From contig NZ_JAACYW010000023.1 of NCBI RefSeq assembly GCF_015356825.1, positions 1-64,000 on the forward strand: a DNA stretch of 64,000 nucleotides, written 5' to 3'. Under the pieces are notes generated by a model, which worked only from the letters and a program-made list of their open reading frames with translations, was not told the origin of the DNA and ran no database searches. Of this stretch, positions 26,491-35,018 are shown piece by piece. Within the stretch, counting starts at the first letter, position 1. Every line of letters begins with the position of its first letter. The position numbers and the translations under genes are program-made. The DNA is from Catenulispora rubra (lineage in GTDB: Bacteria; Actinomycetota; Actinomycetes; Streptomycetales; Catenulisporaceae).

Positions 26491-26509
26491 AACTGACGCT
26501 GTGTCAGAT
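26491..26509. promoter_or_regulatory. Operator-like palindrome, site D2
   Basis: AACTGAC-GCTGT-GTCAGAT, with perfect cores, lies 29 bases before the cyclase-family ATG at 26538 in the same divergent region as D1. Confidence 0.7.
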
Positions 26510-26537
26510 ATCACTGGGAGCACCTGGGAGCACCGCG

Positions 26538-27473
26538 ATGCCGTTGCCCGAGCAGTTCACCGACCTCGCCCGCCGCGTCAACAACTGGGGCCGTTGGGGC
26601 CCCGAGGACGAACGCGGGACCCTGAACCTGATCACGCCAGAGCGGGTGGTGGAGGCGGCGGCGCTGATCCGCGCCGGCCGCCGCTTCACCCTCGCGGTGC
26701 CGCTGGACGAGGACGGCCCGCAGATCGGCATGGTCGAAGGGCGCGACAACCCGAAGCGCACCATGATCACGGTGAACGCGCAGGTGCTGGGGGAGCAGCA
26801 CGCGTTCCGCACCTCGGACGACCGGGTGGAGATGGGCCTCCAGGCGTGCACGCACTGGGACGCGCTGGCGCACGTGTCGTACGAGGGCCGGCTCTACAAC
26901 GGCTTCGACGCCTCGGAGATCACCGCGGCGGGCGCGGCGCACTGCGGGATCGACAAGGCGGGGCCGATCGTCGGACGCGGCGTGCTGCTGGACGTGGCGC
27001 GCGCCCTGGGCGTCCCCCGGCTGGGCGACGCAGCGCACGGACACGCGCTGACGCCGGAGGACCTGGACGCGGCGGCGGAGTTCGGGAAGGTACGGATCCG
27101 CCCGGGCGACATCGTGCTGCTGCGAACCGGCGCGATGACGGCGCTGAAGGCGGGGGACAAGCTGGCGTACAGCTACCCGACGTCGGGACCGTCGATGCAG
27201 ACGGTGCCGTGGTTCCACGCACGCGATGTGGCGGCGGTCGCGACGGACAACGTGGCCTTCGAGGTGTACCCGCCGGAGCGTGAGGACGCGCAGTTGCCGG
27301 TGCATCTGTTGCACCTGGTGGAGATGGGAATGTTGCAGGGGCAGAACTGGGATCTGGAGGCGCTGGCCGAGGACTGCGCGGAGGACGGGGTGTACGAGTT
27401 CTTCCTGACCGCTTCGCCGGAGCCCTTCACGCGGGCGGTCGGGGCGCCGGTGATTCCGGTTGCGGTGAAGTAG
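26538..27473 (+). CDS. Cyclase family protein (kynurenine formamidase-like hydrolase)
   Basis: 311 residues. The metal-binding motif HWDALAHVSYEG (HxDxxxH type) and the later GRGVLLDVAR, RPGDIVLLRTGAM and PVHLLHLVEMGMLQGQNWDL place it in the PF04199 cyclase/formamidase family. Members hydrolyse amides or lactones using a metal, or act in polyketide ring closure. Start ATG 26538 follows GGGAG. It is divergent from the SDR-ADH pair across two operator-like sites, so a role in ring or lactone opening in the same pathway is plausible. Confidence 0.85.
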   Translation: MPLPEQFTDLARRVNNWGRWGPEDERGTLNLITPERVVEAAALIRAGRRFTLAVPLDEDGPQIGMVEGRDNPKRTMITVNAQVLGEQHAFRTSDDRVEMGLQACTHWDALAHVSYEGRLYNGFDASEITAAGAAHCGIDKAGPIVGRGVLLDVARALGVPRLGDAAHGHALTPEDLDAAAEFGKVRIRPGDIVLLRTGAMTALKAGDKLAYSYPTSGPSMQTVPWFHARDVAAVATDNVAFEVYPPEREDAQLPVHLLHLVEMGMLQGQNWDLEALAEDCAEDGVYEFFLTASPEPFTRAVGAPVIPVAVK

Positions 27474-27578
27474 GCGCGCGGTGTGCCCGAGGATCCGCTC
27501 CGCGCTATGGCGGCATACCGGGTGCGCGAATCGCTGATCGACCGCTTCGACTTCCACGGCTGAGACGGCGCTGGCCTG

Positions 27579-27640
27579 GTCGGTGTCGGTGTCGGTGTCG
27601 GTGTTGGCGTGGGAGTCGGAGTCGGCGTCGCTGGGTGCTG
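27579..27640 (+). repeat. Hexanucleotide tandem repeat (GTCGGT)
   Basis: Four exact GTCGGT units (27579-27602) continue into degenerate GTxGGx units to about 27640. The repeat lies in the 181-bp gap between convergent genes, just after the stop of the LysM-BTAD gene on the minus strand. A simple-sequence tract that may vary in length. Confidence 0.85.
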
Positions 27641-27654
27641 GTGCTGGTCGCCGG

Positions 27655-30510
27655 TCAGCTTCGCGCGGCCGCCTGCGCCACGTCGCGCAGCATCGCGGCC
27701 GTCTCCGGTTGCAGCGGCAGCCCCTCGCGCTCGGCGTAGCCCAGGAGGGTGTCGGCGTGGCGGCGGGCCGCGGGCAGGTCGCCGAGGGCGGCCAGCGCGG
27801 ACAGGAGGTCGCGGTACAAGAGTTCTGATTCCGGGGCGGCCGCCAGACCGCGCAGGGCCGCCTTGCGGGCGCTGCGGGGGCTCTGCTCGCGCAGGCACGC
27901 CTCAGCGACGTAGTGGGCCGTGTCGATCGCCAGCGCCGCCATTTCGTGGCGGAGGGTTTCGGCCCAGCCGTAGCGGCGGAGCGGTGCGTCTTCGAAGGGG
28001 CGGCCACGGAGCAGGCTCAGGGCGCCGACCAGTTCGCCGTTCTGGGTGCGGTGCACGAACTCCAGCCAGTCGCAGGACACTGACGGCGCCAGGGTCACGC
28101 TCTCCGGTGCGATCCGGAGAAGCTGCTCGCCGTTGGCGTCCGCGCCGAGGGCCTCGCGCAGCTGGATCACCTGCGCGTCCACGATCCCCAGCGCGCCGGC
28201 GCGCGCCGGCCACAGGTCTTCGGCCAGCTGGTCCATCGAGCATCCCGGGTGCAGCATCACGTACGCCGCGATCTCGGCGAGCTCCGGCGTGTCGTCGGCC
28301 GCACCGGCGAGCACTATGGGGCCCAAGACGTCGATCGTGTACGACGGACCGAGCACGACGGACTCGTCGAGCGTCTCGGCGCGGTTCGGCATCCCCGCCG
28401 CAGCAGCCCTGCGCTGACTCCAATACGCACCCTGCCACTGCCCCGGCTTCCGAGGCGTCGCCATGCGGGCAGGCTCGGGCAGCGCCGGCGAAGAAGACGG
28501 CAACGCCAGCCGACCCGGTCGCGCATCCGTCGGGGCGTGAGCGCTCTGAGCGCCCGGCGCAGCCAACGCGGCACGTCCGTGCGGTCCCGGCAGGTCCGCC
28601 TCGATTCCCACCAACCGATCCTCGGCACGAGGCGGCGGCGGCTCTTCCTCCCCGTCCGCCGCCGGATCGAACTGCGGCAGGTTCGCCGGCTTCAGCGCCA
28701 GCCGGACCTGCTTCGCCGTCCCCGGCCCCGGCAACGGCGCGGTGGTCGTCGGCAGTGCGGTCGGCAGCAGCGCATCCACGCGGAACAGGTCGTCGACAGG
28801 CACGCGGAAACGGTTTGGCTGCACCGGATCCGGCGTCGCGATCAGCTCGACGCGCTCTACCGGATACATCTCGGAGTGGGACGAAGAAGCATCCTCGGCA
28901 CCACCACCGGCCCCCCGCCCCGCGACATGCCGCCGCGGATGCGCGGGCTTCCGCTTCGGCAACGGCGTCTTCGTCCCCGAACCCTCGGCCTCCACCGCCG
29001 CGACCGACGGCAGGTTGAAAGCCCCGTCCTCGCGCGGCGCCGGCTTCTCCTGATCCGAATCCGCCGCCGACAGCTCGCGCACGACCGCCGCGTAGCGCTC
29101 CTCCCGCAGCGCCTGCACCCGCAGCGCGACCCCGGGCACCCCGGCCTGCGACCGCGGCGTGTGGAACGCCGGCCCGCCGATCGTCCACGGCGACAGCAGC
29201 TGCTCCCGGTCGTCGGCCACCGCCACCACCGCGATCGACGTGCGCTGCCGCCCGGTCAGCAGGTGCCGCAGCCGGTGCGTCAGCCTCAGGTCCGGCGCCA
29301 CCGCCGAGAGCAGCACATGCGTCTTCGTGATCGGCGCCAGCTCGTCGTCCGGGTGCGTCCGCGCCTTGCGCACCGTCACGCCGCGCCGGTCCAGCACCGC
29401 CTCGACCCCGGCCGACCAGCGCGCCAGCGCCTCCACGGCGCGCACCAGATCCTCGGTGTGGTTCAGCGTCCCCGGCGCGAACAGCGGCGGCAGCTCCGCC
29501 CCGAAGCCGACGAGCGTCACCTCGACCTGCTCGGCCGCCATCCCGGTCGCCAGCTCCACGGCCATCGCCCGCAGCACCGATACTGCTTCGGCCTCCGGGG
29601 CCAGCAGCGAGACCCCGCCGGTCGCCTCCAGATCGACCAGGACCGTGTCGTCCTCCCCATCAAAGCCCAGCGACACCAGCGCCGGATACGGCGCCGGCGC
29701 GTGCCCCGGGTGCGAACCGACCTGCGCCCCGAGCGGGCAGATCCACACCCCGGGGCGCTGCGGGTCCGCGTAGAACGGCGCGACCGGCGGCTGCGGACGC
29801 GCCAGGTGCAGCTCCAGGCCGTGCGACTTGAGCACCGTCGTGCTGATGTCCGGCAGCCCCCGGTCGGCCTTGGTGAGCCGGGCGCTCAGGGTCCTGAGCG
29901 CGGCGTCGATGAGCACCTGGCCGGTCGGGTTGTCGACGCGGCTCAGTTCCAGCTCCCACTCCCCCGGCTGCCGCATCGAGATCCGCTCGCCGGGGCGCCG
30001 CCGCATGACCTTGCGCAGCCGCCGGTCCCCCAGCGCGCTCAACACGCCGGCGGCCAGCAGCCCGCCGGTCGCCGCGACCGTCTTGCCGGAGTCGTTGCGG
30101 GTCATGGCGAACGTGGACTCGCGGCGCGGGTCGCCGGCCGTTCCCGCACCGCCGGCGGCAACGTCAGAACCGCTAGTACCAGTCCCCGCCTCCAGCGCCA
30201 ACCGCCCGCGCTCCCCGGCCGGGGCCGGCCGGTGTCGCCCCATGTCCGGCGGCATGATCAGCACCCACCCCGACTGCAGGAACTCGACGTAGCTGAACAC
30301 CGTCCCGTCCGGCATCCGCCGGCCGTCGTTCAGCTCGGCGATGTCCGCGAAGCGGTTCGGATCGCCCAACTGCTCCTCGGCGATCCGCCACAGCGAGTCG
30401 CCCTTGCGCACGACATACGTCTGGTACTCCGGGGCCTCCTGCCCCGAAGCCGAAACGGAAACCGCACCCGATCGCGGCCTCGCCTGCGCGACGCCCCCGT
30501 CGTCCGCCAT
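27655..30510 (-). CDS. LysM and bacterial transcriptional activator domain (BTAD) protein
   Basis: 951 residues. A LysM domain lies at about 29-88 (YVVRKGDSLWRIAEEQLGD). A hydrophobic segment near 150 (VAATGGLLAAGVLSAL) is a possible membrane helix. A long Pro/Ala linker precedes a C-terminal winged-helix-like plus BTAD helical-repeat region from about 730 (PGCSMDQLAEDLWP, DAQVIQLREALGAD, LRGLAAAPESELLYRDLLSA). It is third in an operon after TadZ- and TadA-like ATPases, its ATG one base beyond the TadA stop. In actinomycetes LysM-BTAD proteins accompany Tad-type systems; the function is unproven, perhaps a wall-sensing or assembly factor. Confidence 0.85.
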   Translation of the reverse strand: MADDGGVAQARPRSGAVSVSASGQEAPEYQTYVVRKGDSLWRIAEEQLGDPNRFADIAELNDGRRMPDGTVFSYVEFLQSGWVLIMPPDMGRHRPAPAGERGRLALEAGTGTSGSDVAAGGAGTAGDPRRESTFAMTRNDSGKTVAATGGLLAAGVLSALGDRRLRKVMRRRPGERISMRQPGEWELELSRVDNPTGQVLIDAALRTLSARLTKADRGLPDISTTVLKSHGLELHLARPQPPVAPFYADPQRPGVWICPLGAQVGSHPGHAPAPYPALVSLGFDGEDDTVLVDLEATGGVSLLAPEAEAVSVLRAMAVELATGMAAEQVEVTLVGFGAELPPLFAPGTLNHTEDLVRAVEALARWSAGVEAVLDRRGVTVRKARTHPDDELAPITKTHVLLSAVAPDLRLTHRLRHLLTGRQRTSIAVVAVADDREQLLSPWTIGGPAFHTPRSQAGVPGVALRVQALREERYAAVVRELSAADSDQEKPAPREDGAFNLPSVAAVEAEGSGTKTPLPKRKPAHPRRHVAGRGAGGGAEDASSSHSEMYPVERVELIATPDPVQPNRFRVPVDDLFRVDALLPTALPTTTAPLPGPGTAKQVRLALKPANLPQFDPAADGEEEPPPPRAEDRLVGIEADLPGPHGRAALAAPGAQSAHAPTDARPGRLALPSSSPALPEPARMATPRKPGQWQGAYWSQRRAAAAGMPNRAETLDESVVLGPSYTIDVLGPIVLAGAADDTPELAEIAAYVMLHPGCSMDQLAEDLWPARAGALGIVDAQVIQLREALGADANGEQLLRIAPESVTLAPSVSCDWLEFVHRTQNGELVGALSLLRGRPFEDAPLRRYGWAETLRHEMAALAIDTAHYVAEACLREQSPRSARKAALRGLAAAPESELLYRDLLSALAALGDLPAARRHADTLLGYAEREGLPLQPETAAMLRDVAQAAARS

Positions 30511-30511
30511 G

Positions 30512-32563
30512 TCACTCCTGGTCCAACCGCCGCCGCTCGTGCAGGTACTGCCGGTCGAAGACGTCCTGCTCGGTCAGGGACGGCTTCGGCACCGGTGTCA
30601 TGTTCTGGAAGCCACGCCCGCCCTCGCGCTGCTGGTGCGGCGCGGGCCGGGACACGTTCTGCGCGGCCGGCGTCGGGGCGACGTACCACTGGTCGTTCCC
30701 GTACAGGAACCACTTGGGGTCGAACCCGGCGCGCTGCAACGTCGCCAGCCGCTCCGGCCGCTGCGCGAACACCGCGCGGCCGTCCGGCCCCGGGGCGAAC
30801 ACCTCGGTGACGACCGGCGCCAGCCGGTCCCCGAGCCCGTTGATCTCGACCACCCGGTCCACATAACGGCCGGTGGCGCGCGGCTCCCGCATGTCGGTCG
30901 CGGGTTCGGTGTCCATCCGGATGTCGACGATGTAGTGCAGGGTCTCCGCGGCCAGCTGGACCGCCGAGTCTCTGCTCATAAAATCTCTGCTCATCGTCGT
31001 CCGCATGCACAGCATCACGAACTTGTTGAACGCCTCCCGCGAGGATCCGGAGTGGATCGCGCACAGCGCCGCCCGGCCGCCGGTCGACACGGCCTCCAGC
31101 AGCGTGGCCGCCTCCGTGCCGCGCACCTCGCCGACCACCAGCCGCGCCACGTTCATCCGCAGCGCCACCTCGATGACGTCGGACAGCGTCACCTCGCCGA
31201 TCCGGCGGCCGTCCGGGCCGCGCTCGGCGGTCCCCGGCCAGGACTGGTAGGCGACCATCCGCGGATGCCGCCCGATCTCGTCCAGGTTGAGCTCGAACTC
31301 CGCCTCGACCGTCGCGTACCGCTCCATCACCGGGATCTCGGCGGCTAGCGCGCGCAGCAGCGTCGTCTTGCCGGCGTCGAGCGGCCCGGTGACCACGATC
31401 GTCTGCCCGGCCAGCACTGCGCTGCGCAGGAACGCCGCGATCGCCGGCGACACCATGCCGCGCACCACCAGGTCGTCCAGCGTCACCTTCACGACCCGGT
31501 GCCGGCGCACGACCAGCGTCGGGCGCCGGGACACGCCGATGGTAGCGGTCAGCCGCGCGCCGCCGTCCACGGTCAGGTCGAGCAGCGGCTCGGCGGGAGT
31601 CAGGACCCGATGACGCCGGGCGGCCCAGGTCCGCATGTCGGCCAGCAGCGACTCGTCCGACGAGGCGATCCGCGGCGCCTTCTCCACCCGGCCGTCGGTG
31701 TAGACGACGTGGCCGTCGTCGCAGCCCCGGTATTCGATCGTTTCCACGTCCGGGTGGTCCAGCATCGGGGCCAGGCCGCCCATGCCGAAGACGGAGGCGC
31801 CCGCGGCCCGGCGCATCGCGTCCTGGCGCGCGTCGTCGACCGACTGCCCGCGCGCCGTGGCCCGGGCCGACCAGGAGTTCACCGCCTCCTCGATGACCGC
31901 CATGCCGAAGGCCCGGCGCTGCTCGTCGGTGCCGGAGTCGGGGCGCGGGAACTGCTCGGTGATCCGCTCGCGCACCTGCTTGCGGATGACGTCGACGCCC
32001 GGCCAGTCGACCGCCGAGAACGCGTGGATCCCCTGCGCGGGCTTGGGATCCGGCGGAAACTCCGAGCCGCCGCCGAAGCGGAGTGCGAGCTCGTGCCGCG
32101 AGCGGTTCGTCCCTTCGTCCAGGGGCTGGGCCGGGGCCGGGGGTTGGGACAAGGGCTGGGGCTGGGACAGAGGCTGGGCCAGCGGCTGGGACGGTGGTGG
32201 CGGTGGGAGCTGGCGACGGTTGGCGCCCTGCGCTCCTTGGAAGTGCAAGGCGTTCTCCACAAGCGGGGGCGGCGCGGGAGGCAGGGCGTGGGCGGCAGGC
32301 CTGCCCGGCGGCGGCCCGAGTTCGCGGACCGGCGCCAGCGGCGGCTTCGGTCCTCCGGGGACGGCAGCGGCAGGGCGCGACGGATCGGCCGGCGGGTGGT
32401 TCTCCCACGGCGGGGGCCCGGGATCGGGGAGCGCGACACTCTCCCGGTTCAGGAAGGCGATCGCGTCGCGCAGCTCCGAGACCTGGTCGCTGCGGCCGCT
32501 GCCGCGCGACCGGCCCGGCCCGCCGCCCTGTGCGTGCCTCGGGTCGAACTTGTCAGCCGGCAT
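30512..32563 (-). CDS. TadA/CpaF-type secretion ATPase
   Basis: 683 residues. A Pro-rich N-terminus of about 170 residues is followed by the CpaF/TadA ATPase: GPLDAGKTTLLRAL (Walker A, near 390-403), ARLVVGEVRGTEAATLLEA (Walker B), and a His box in LCAIHSGSSREAF. These hexameric ATPases drive assembly of Tad/Flp pili or related type II secretion machines. It overlaps the TadZ-like gene upstream by 11 bases and is followed one base later by the LysM-BTAD gene. No TadB/TadC membrane proteins, TadE/F or Flp pilin are found nearby, which is unusual. Confidence 0.9.
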   Translation of the reverse strand: MPADKFDPRHAQGGGPGRSRGSGRSDQVSELRDAIAFLNRESVALPDPGPPPWENHPPADPSRPAAAVPGGPKPPLAPVRELGPPPGRPAAHALPPAPPPLVENALHFQGAQGANRRQLPPPPPSQPLAQPLSQPQPLSQPPAPAQPLDEGTNRSRHELALRFGGGSEFPPDPKPAQGIHAFSAVDWPGVDVIRKQVRERITEQFPRPDSGTDEQRRAFGMAVIEEAVNSWSARATARGQSVDDARQDAMRRAAGASVFGMGGLAPMLDHPDVETIEYRGCDDGHVVYTDGRVEKAPRIASSDESLLADMRTWAARRHRVLTPAEPLLDLTVDGGARLTATIGVSRRPTLVVRRHRVVKVTLDDLVVRGMVSPAIAAFLRSAVLAGQTIVVTGPLDAGKTTLLRALAAEIPVMERYATVEAEFELNLDEIGRHPRMVAYQSWPGTAERGPDGRRIGEVTLSDVIEVALRMNVARLVVGEVRGTEAATLLEAVSTGGRAALCAIHSGSSREAFNKFVMLCMRTTMSRDFMSRDSAVQLAAETLHYIVDIRMDTEPATDMREPRATGRYVDRVVEINGLGDRLAPVVTEVFAPGPDGRAVFAQRPERLATLQRAGFDPKWFLYGNDQWYVAPTPAAQNVSRPAPHQQREGGRGFQNMTPVPKPSLTEQDVFDRQYLHERRRLDQE

Positions 32564-33548
32564 GGGCGGCCTCCCCGGGTACCACCGTCAGCCGGCGGTT
32601 CGAGGCGACGGTGCGCGCCGGCGGAGCCGGGCGGTTCAACTGGCGGTCGATAGCAGCTTGCAACTCCCGGATGTCCCTCATGTATCCCGAGCGTGAATAA
32701 CCGTTCGGGAGGTTCCGGCGGCCCAGCAGCTCCGCGCCGACTTTCGTGTCGTGCCGCACCTCGGCGATCACGTCGATGTCCAGCGCCTGCTCGATCGCCG
32801 CGCGCTCGTTGTGGCGGCGCGCGCCGGGCGGGATCACCACGCCGGCCAGGCACCAGCGCGGGTCGGCGTGCGGCCGGGCGGCGGCCAGCCGCTCGGTGAT
32901 CGTCCCGACCGCGTCGTGCGCCGCGCGGATCTGCTCCAGGTGGTCGCCGGTCACGATCAGCACCAGGTCGGCGTGCTGGATCAGGGGCAGCGGCGCGTAC
33001 GGGGCGTGCAGCGGCCCGCAGTCCACGAGCACGTCCACCGTGCGCCGCTTCACCACCAGCGCGGGCAGCACCCGGGACAGCGGCTCCCAGAGCACTGACA
33101 CCGCGGCGGCCTGCGCCGGCACCTGGACTCCGGCCAGGAACCGGGCCGGGGAGCTCGGGCTCAGCGGCTGGACGTAGCGGAAGACCTCCTGCCGGATGTC
33201 GGCGTGCTGGTGGATCGCGGCCAGTCCGAGCAGCCCCTTGGCCACGTCGCCGCCGCCCTGCTGGTAGCCGGCCACGATGTCGCCGTACCGCGGGTCGCAC
33301 TCGGCCAGCAGCACCGGACGCGGCCACGCCTCGGCCAGTGCCACCGCGGTGGTGGTCACTCCGGGCGAGTTCTTGGCCGACACCAGGCAGATCATCGCCA
33401 TGGCGCACCCGGGGTCGCGGGTCCCCGCGGTCGTCGGACCGGACGTCGGACCGGGCGGCGGCCTGCTGCTGCGGCCGCCGTCGGCGGGACGGACGGCGCG
33501 CTCGGGCTGACGCCGCCGCCGGCGGGCGGTGGGGCGGGTGCGGTACAC
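32553..33548 (-). CDS. TadZ/CpaE-like P-loop ATPase
   Basis: 331 residues from GTG 33548. A basic, Arg/Pro-rich N-terminal stretch is followed by a MinD/ParA-like domain: MAMICLVSAKNSPGVTTTAV (deviant Walker A), VLLAECDPRYGD, VDVLVDCGPLH, HADLVLIVTGDHLEQIRAA. TadZ/CpaE proteins localise Tad pili assembly at the pole. The start is uncertain: GTG 33548 has GGGAAAG upstream, ATG 33401 begins the domain exactly, and the frame is open to 33884. First gene of the TadZ-TadA-LysM/BTAD operon. Confidence 0.82.
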   Translation of the reverse strand: MYRTRPTARRRRRQPERAVRPADGGRSSRPPPGPTSGPTTAGTRDPGCAMAMICLVSAKNSPGVTTTAVALAEAWPRPVLLAECDPRYGDIVAGYQQGGGDVAKGLLGLAAIHQHADIRQEVFRYVQPLSPSSPARFLAGVQVPAQAAAVSVLWEPLSRVLPALVVKRRTVDVLVDCGPLHAPYAPLPLIQHADLVLIVTGDHLEQIRAAHDAVGTITERLAAARPHADPRWCLAGVVIPPGARRHNERAAIEQALDIDVIAEVRHDTKVGAELLGRRNLPNGYSRSGYMRDIRELQAAIDRQLNRPAPPARTVASNRRLTVVPGEAAHAG

Positions 33549-33971
33549 ATCGGCTGAGCTCTTTCCCGGTTGTTCGGTAGCGCGGTGGTTCTGTGTGGCA
33601 TTGCGCGGACTTATTCTGATCGTTTCGACGCTGTCGGGTTCCCGCTGAAACCAATGAGAACTCTGATTCAGTTGTAACCAGTCGCGACCGATGTAGTCCT
33701 GTGGATTGGTCGGGATCGCCACCGGTGTCGCAGGGCCCTGTCGCGCCGGGCGAGCAGGGTCCCACCTGCTCCGATGTGCGGCCCCTGAGGCCGCCGGTGA
33801 GGTGCTGAGCTGGGGGTTCTCTGTGATTACGCCAGAGAACCCTGTATAGGCGCCGCGTCCCAGAGTGTCAATATTCGCCATCAATCAACGCCTGAGTGTG
33901 GGGGTGATGACCGGTGCTTGCCGCAGGCGGGTGGCGTGCCGTTGTGACGGGTGTGTCGCGCGGGATTTCCC
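33549..33971. other. 423-bp intergenic region upstream of the TadZ-TadA operon
   Basis: This stretch has lower GC than the flanks, with AT-rich patches such as CAATATTCGCC near 33870. The TadZ frame is open through part of it, but the codon usage looks non-coding. It holds the inverted repeat at 33814-33842 and presumably the promoter of the operon; no clear -35/-10 pair can be picked. The acyl-CoA dehydrogenase gene ends at its right edge. Confidence 0.5.
33814..33842. promoter_or_regulatory. Perfect 10-bp inverted repeat
   Basis: GGGTTCTCTG and CAGAGAACCC are separated by 9 bases. On the minus strand it lies 130 bases beyond the acyl-CoA dehydrogenase stop and upstream of the TadZ gene. 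It could be an operator for the Tad-like operon or a terminator hairpin; there is no T-run. Confidence 0.5.
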
Positions 33972-35018
33972 TTACAGGGATTCGGAGATCAGGTCCGCGT
34001 GGTCCGCGGCGCGGCCGTACGCCAGCGACAGGGCCCAGGCCCGCTTGAGGTAGAAGTGCAGACCCATCTCCCACGTGCAGCCCATGCCGCCGTGCACCTG
34101 GATCGCAGACCTCGCATTCGCCACCGCCGCCTCGTCGGCGAGCAGCTTGGCCGTGGACACCGCGGCCGCGGCGGTCGGCAGGTCGGTGCCGTCGTGGCCG
34201 GCCGCCTCGTCCGAGAGCAGCACCGCGGCCGAGTGCACGGCGGCGCGGGCCAGCTCGGCGCGCGCGAACATGTCCGCGCACAGGTGCTTGACCGCCTGGA
34301 AGGAGCCGATGGCCCGGCCGAACTGCGTGCGCTGCTTGGCGTAGGCGACGGCGCGCTCGGTCAGGACCGCGGCGATGCCGACCTGGTAGGCAGCGGTGAG
34401 CAGGGCGCCCTCGCGCAGCAGCGCGTCGGCGGTGCCGGCGTCGCCGACGATCTCGCCGCGCAGCGGCTTCTGGCGCAGCCGGTGCAGCGGGACGCAGGGG
34501 TCCACGGGGTGGGGGACGGGATCGGCGCGCAGCTCGATCGGCTCCACGCGCAGGACCTGGCTGTGTCCGGCGACGCCGGGGGTCTCGCCTTCGACGATCT
34601 CGATGACCAGCAGCGCGTCCAGGGCGTCCAGGTGCTCCAGGATCTGTATCTGCTGATCGCCGCATGTCAGGTCGCCGAGTCCCACTCGGTACCGGCCGCT
34701 CGCGTACTCCGGCAGCAGCGATGCGGCCAGTGCGGTCGCGGTGAAGGGGCCGGTCGCCAGCGCGCGGCCCAGCTCTTCGAAGACGTGCACTGATTCGGGG
34801 TGGCCGAGGCCCAGGCCGCCGTCCGTCTCGGGGACCCGGACGCCGAAGATCCCGAGCTCGGCCAGGTCACGCCACAGGGCGACGTCCACGCCGCCGATGC
34901 CGGGCCCGGGTGCTTCTGCTGCTTCCTGTCCCGGGGTTCCCGGCGCGGGGTGCTTGGCCAGCACGTCGCGGACCGCGCCGGCGAGTGCTTGCTGGTCCTG
35001 GGTCGGCCGGAAGTCCAT
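33972..35018 (-). CDS. Acyl-CoA dehydrogenase family protein (FadE, beta-type subunit)
   Basis: 348 residues, shorter than a full acyl-CoA dehydrogenase. C-terminal helical-domain motifs are clear: YAKQRTQFGRAIGSFQAVKH, IQVHGGMGCTWEMGLHFYLK. The N-terminal and middle parts are divergent. The ATG at 35018 shares its A with the stop of the upstream acyl-CoA dehydrogenase (TAATG), so both are made together. Adjacent unequal FadE pairs of this kind form alpha2-beta2 heterotetramers in steroid degradation (ChsE1-ChsE2), which is the likely assembly here. FAD-dependent desaturation of an acyl-CoA is expected. Confidence 0.87.
   Translation of the reverse strand: MDFRPTQDQQALAGAVRDVLAKHPAPGTPGQEAAEAPGPGIGGVDVALWRDLAELGIFGVRVPETDGGLGLGHPESVHVFEELGRALATGPFTATALAASLLPEYASGRYRVGLGDLTCGDQQIQILEHLDALDALLVIEIVEGETPGVAGHSQVLRVEPIELRADPVPHPVDPCVPLHRLRQKPLRGEIVGDAGTADALLREGALLTAAYQVGIAAVLTERAVAYAKQRTQFGRAIGSFQAVKHLCADMFARAELARAAVHSAAVLLSDEAAGHDGTDLPTAAAAVSTAKLLADEAAVANARSAIQVHGGMGCTWEMGLHFYLKRAWALSLAYGRAADHADLISESL

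Noticed and set aside
27483-27563. A 26-codon frame (GTG start) after the cyclase-family gene, with peptide AYRVRESLIDRFDFHG
   Set aside because: No ribosome-binding site. It looks like a remnant or chance frame; too short to support.
33549-33884. N-terminal extension of the TadZ-like protein to 33884
   Set aside because: The extension is low in GC, has no ribosome-binding site and no domain similarity, and it includes a likely regulatory inverted repeat.
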